Assembly (NCBI GenBank): GCA_001025035.1
Contig: LCZK01000004.1
Span: 1 to 64,000, forward strand
From: Actinobacteria bacterium IMCC26207
Lineage (GTDB): Bacteria; Actinomycetota; Acidimicrobiia; Acidimicrobiales; Microtrichaceae
Direction: 5' to 3'
Length of the DNA stretch: 64,000 nt
A program made the position numbers and the translations under genes. Positions 60,976-64,000 of the stretch are shown here, one piece after another; position 1 is the stretch's first letter, and every line of letters starts with the position of its first letter. The notes beneath the pieces are model-generated. The model saw nothing but the letters and a program-made list of their open reading frames with translations. It did no database searches and was not told the origin of the DNA.

Positions 60976-63846
60976 ATGCCCAAATCTCGAATCACGCAAG
61001 TAGCTTCTTCTGGGTCAGTCATCGTTGTTGCGTGGGGGCTTGCTTGCTTACAGGCGCTCCTTGACCTAGTTGCGAGGAAGGCGCGAATTAGCGCTGAGCC
61101 CGCGCTGATCTCGCTTCAGATCGCTGTGATTGTCTCTGCACTCCTGCTGTGGTCTCTGGTCGCTCGCCACCTTGAGAATCGGGGACTCGATGAGGCCACG
61201 TCCCGGCCAGTCTGGCGTCTCTGTCTTTCTCTGGTGAGCTTGCTCTGCTGTATTGCGTTGCGCATAGTGATCTCCCCCATCGAGCCGAGCGTTATGTGGC
61301 TCGCGCCTGCACTTCTGGTTGCGCCCGTACTTCTGGGTTTTGAGCTTCTCAGTTTTTGCCGAACAGGTGCCCGAATGAGCAGGGTATTCATGGAGCGGCT
61401 GGCTGCAACCTGGAGCGGGATTGCAGCGGTGCTCATTCTGGCTATCGCGGCTGGACCCCTGACATGGGCTCAGGTGCACGTTCGAGTAGTGGAGTTGCAC
61501 TTTGTTGCACTGAGTGTGGTTCTTACTGCTGGCTCAGCAGCCCTTTCAGCAGCCTCGCGAAGGCACTGGAGTGGCAGCATTAGATTTGTTTTTATTGCAA
61601 CTGCGGCGGCCTTCGCTGGACTGTGGACCAGCACAGTCGATAACAGTTTCACAAGAATCTGGCCGACCTTTGTTGCAGTTCTAGTCATCCTGTTCGCTCT
61701 TGCCATCCCAGGGGGCGCCATCGGTTCTGCCGCAGCGGCGACGAAGATTTGGGCGGGCCAGGGTGTTCGGATTACCAGATCCTCCGCGACGCGAGCCCAA
61801 CACGGTGTAGGTAGGGCAGCTCGAGCCTGCATCGGCTTGTGGCACCGGCTAGAACTCTTTGCCAGTTCGCCTCAACCGAGATCAAGGCCACTGCTGACAC
61901 GCAGCGACCGAATTGGTGCAACTGTCATGGCGTTTCTGGCTATGGCTTATGTGGCAAGTGGTGCAATCTGGTCGTACCGAATCGGATGGCAACCAACTGC
62001 ACACGCTGCGACAATCATGGCCCGAGCATTCGACGTGGGCACCGTCAACCATCCACTCGTCGGGATGGCGACAAGCTTGGGGCAGGTTGGGTCGGCATCA
62101 CACCCCGGTCCCCTGAGCATGGATCTGCTTGCACCGTTTGTACGCCTATTGGGTCTTCAGAACGGAGCCCGTGCAGGTGCTGCGTTTGTGGTCCTCACCT
62201 GTTGGTCAGTATCTGTCTGGTCAGCCTGGCGTGCAGCAGGTCGAGTAGCTGCTCTCGGGGCATGGATGATGTGTGCCGTCATCTTGCAGGTGGCCGCATT
62301 TGGTGCAGTCTGGGAAGCCAACAACGTCACAATCACAATTTTGGCCATGTTCGCCGCCGTCCTGGCTAGTTGGGCTGCGGCGACTGGAACTTGGAGAGCC
62401 TGGTGGTGGGCAGTGGGCCTTGGCAGCCTCTGCGCCCAGAGCTACCTGCCGCACGCCCTGATCGTTCTGGGTCCCATCCTGTGGGCTGGACTCGCTGTTG
62501 CAGGTGCAGCCCGTTTGGCGACTGATACACACCAGGCACGACGGGCTCGACAGGCTGTTCGCGTGGGATGGGGCATTGCGCTGCTTGCATGGGCTCAACC
62601 GGCGCTTGACGTAGTGATCAACAACGGTGGCAATGTCCGGGCGCTGATCGGAGAGATCAGCAGTCCGCGCCCACCAGTCGGACCGATTGGGTTTCCTCGA
62701 GCCATTGCCTGGATCTGCTCAATACCGCCCCGCTGGGGAGAAGTCACCAGGAGCTTTGCTCAGGCCGGCTCAGCGAACGAACTCATCAGAGGACCCTTCA
62801 TTTCCGGAACAATTGTTGCCCTTGCCCTGTGCTTTATCTGTGTAAGGACTAGAAAGACAACTCCTCCTCATGAGCGGCAACTTCGAATCATCATTCTGCT
62901 CCTAGTGGTCGGCGCAGCAGTGAACACCACGCAACTTCCACAGGATTATCTCCGAGCTTTTCAGATTGGCTGGCTAGTAGTTGCCTCTGCCTGCCTCTGG
63001 TATGCCGTTGGGATTTCGACCGTTTTCGCAGTTCAACGCAAACTCGGGTCAGGGGTCTCGGATTGGGTTTCGCTATCCCTCAAAGTCTCTGCGCTCGCTA
63101 TCGGTGCTTTGGTTATCCTTGCCGCAGGCCTTGCTCGACCCGAGCGCATCGAGGATGCGAAAAGTCCTGCTTTCACAATCGACGCCATGGTCGAGCCCGC
63201 AGTTGACCAGACCATGGAAAAGGTTGACTCCAGCAACCCGATTTTAGTACTCAGCCTAGATAATCAACTCGTTGAGTCTGCAACCGACACCATTGTTTCT
63301 AACCTCATTGTCAAAGGCCTTGACTCTCGAACTGAGTCAAGGGGCGAGCACTACGGAGAGCGACGAGTCGTGAAGCACTGGCGCGGCCCCATGCTGTGGG
63401 TCGCGAGCGGTTTAGCACCGGTTAAGCCGAATGGAGACTTGCTTGCTTCGGTCTCCATGCCCGGATGGTCGAGGGCAAAGTTCGACGCCCTCGCTGAGAA
63501 GGTCTCTTCGGATGCAAAAGCTGGATCGGGTGTGCGGCTTCAGCCTTGGGTCGAAGAACTCTTGCCGCGCTATCTGGCTGGGTGGATGGGTCCCGAATCC
63601 TGCCGTATTGCAAAAGGGATTGTTGACGGAACCTACCCGGTGGAGTCGCTTCCACCCGGATTACTGCTCACTTTGTATGGTGATCAAGCAATAGCTAGCC
63701 CTGCATTGCCCCCAGAGACTCAAGAAGAGGCCTCGGCCCTACTCGGCCAAGCACCGCTCGAGGTTTGGTCGGTGAATCAGAAAACAGAAACCGCAACGGA
63801 CACAGCAACCCTGCTACGCGATGGGTCACGCTGCCCTGCCGCCTAG
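60976..63846 (+). CDS. Large polytopic membrane protein, GT-C glycosyltransferase-like
   Basis: The 956-residue protein has about 14 or more hydrophobic helices up to residue ~760 and then a soluble C-terminal domain of ~190 residues. After the region at ~360-400 a conserved-looking loop reads FDVGTVNHPLVGMATSLGQV...SHPGPLSMDLLAPFV, similar to the first outward loop of lipid-linked-sugar (GT-C) transferases in actinobacteria. It may transfer sugars from polyprenyl donors outside the membrane. No exact family is claimed. ATG 60976 is chosen; the open frame back to 60910 overlaps PhyH 3. Confidence 0.72.
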   Translation: MPKSRITQVASSGSVIVVAWGLACLQALLDLVARKARISAEPALISLQIAVIVSALLLWSLVARHLENRGLDEATSRPVWRLCLSLVSLLCCIALRIVISPIEPSVMWLAPALLVAPVLLGFELLSFCRTGARMSRVFMERLAATWSGIAAVLILAIAAGPLTWAQVHVRVVELHFVALSVVLTAGSAALSAASRRHWSGSIRFVFIATAAAFAGLWTSTVDNSFTRIWPTFVAVLVILFALAIPGGAIGSAAAATKIWAGQGVRITRSSATRAQHGVGRAARACIGLWHRLELFASSPQPRSRPLLTRSDRIGATVMAFLAMAYVASGAIWSYRIGWQPTAHAATIMARAFDVGTVNHPLVGMATSLGQVGSASHPGPLSMDLLAPFVRLLGLQNGARAGAAFVVLTCWSVSVWSAWRAAGRVAALGAWMMCAVILQVAAFGAVWEANNVTITILAMFAAVLASWAAATGTWRAWWWAVGLGSLCAQSYLPHALIVLGPILWAGLAVAGAARLATDTHQARRARQAVRVGWGIALLAWAQPALDVVINNGGNVRALIGEISSPRPPVGPIGFPRAIAWICSIPPRWGEVTRSFAQAGSANELIRGPFISGTIVALALCFICVRTRKTTPPHERQLRIIILLLVVGAAVNTTQLPQDYLRAFQIGWLVVASACLWYAVGISTVFAVQRKLGSGVSDWVSLSLKVSALAIGALVILAAGLARPERIEDAKSPAFTIDAMVEPAVDQTMEKVDSSNPILVLSLDNQLVESATDTIVSNLIVKGLDSRTESRGEHYGERRVVKHWRGPMLWVASGLAPVKPNGDLLASVSMPGWSRAKFDALAEKVSSDAKAGSGVRLQPWVEELLPRYLAGWMGPESCRIAKGIVDGTYPVESLPPGLLLTLYGDQAIASPALPPETQEEASALLGQAPLEVWSVNQKTETATDTATLLRDGSRCPAA

Positions 63847-63862
63847 GCCTATCTTGAACTGG

Positions 63863-64000
63863 CTACTTGCTCTTGCGGAGGCTTGGTCCGATTCTGGCAA
63901 GATCGCGAACCCCGTCCCGAATCGAACTCATAGAAGACAGGGTCGAGGTTCCCACCGATCGGGGGAAATAGTCCACACCAATCTGTTGAAGTTTCGCTCC
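63863..64000 (-). CDS. C-terminal end of a glycosyltransferase (family 2-like), cut by window edge
   Basis: The last 45 residues read KLQQIGVDYFPRSVGTSTLSS followed by SIRDGVRDLARIGPSLRKSK and a TAG stop. The HxPR-GxSxxS-like pattern ahead of a terminal helix is common at the end of dolichyl-phosphate-mannose-type GT2 enzymes. The start lies beyond the window. It is convergent with the GT-C-like gene, 16 nt apart. Confidence 0.55.
   Translation of the reverse strand, partial: GAKLQQIGVDYFPRSVGTSTLSSMSSIRDGVRDLARIGPSLRKSK

Overview
The window looks like a mid-GC actinobacterial chromosome, most likely class Acidimicrobiia (Ilumatobacteraceae-like aquatic lineages). This is inference from gene content and order: the tRNA-Thr/tRNA-Met/rpmG ... 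tRNA-Trp/secE/nusG/rplK/rplA block, a mycothiol-type maleylpyruvate isomerase (MDMPI) domain protein, many acyl-CoA and SDR enzymes, and a long actinobacterial-style nuo operon. No rRNA, prophage or CRISPR array was seen.

Left part (1-16 kb): a truncated TetR regulator with a perfect operator-like palindrome, then lipid or steroid-type metabolism: sterol desaturase-like hydroxylase, thiolase, APH-like phosphotransferase, SDR, acyl-CoA synthetase, amidohydrolase, alpha/beta hydrolase and a second SDR. Thiolase and acyl-CoA synthetase share an identical-format palindrome (TCTGAC-N5-GTCAGR) about 20 bp before their starts, suggesting one regulon. At 7.58-8.76 kb an AbiEi/DUF559 (Vsr-like nuclease) gene is bracketed by three copies of a 45-bp nested palindrome. 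The last copy is fused into the 3' end of the gene. I consider this the best candidate for an undescribed mobile or REP-like system here. A FetAB-type ABC exporter and a PAS-GGDEF diguanylate cyclase follow.

Middle (16-30 kb): translation and secretion core (rplA, rplK, nusG with a 13-residue acidic repeat extension, tRNA-Trp, secE, an ECF sigma/anti-sigma pair, rpmG, tRNA-Met, tRNA-Thr), a degenerate SMC-like ATPase, a GNAT, tRNA-Tyr with a clear terminator, yajQ, htpX, a HAD phosphatase, acsA, an MDMPI protein and DUF2855.

28-41 kb (minus strand): an 11-subunit complex I operon nuoABCDHIJKLMN without nuoEFG, followed 9 nt later by a MidA/NDUFAF7 methyltransferase, a homologue of the mitochondrial complex I assembly factor. 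The arginine it methylates in eukaryotes is conserved in NuoD here.

41-64 kb: a surface polysaccharide locus. It holds a DegT aminotransferase, a monotopic phosphoglycosyl transferase, an LMW tyrosine phosphatase, a PAP2 phosphatase, a GNAT, a CapK-like adenylating enzyme, at least seven glycosyltransferases, a Wzz/BY-kinase fusion, a Thr-rich anchored protein, three different phytanoyl-CoA-dioxygenase-like (PhyH) Fe(II)/2OG oxygenases (one with HxD changed to HxN), a GT-C-like polytopic protein and the 3' end of another glycosyltransferase.

A window-wide oddity is the number of short perfect tandem repeats (11-39 bp units) inside or just after unrelated genes.
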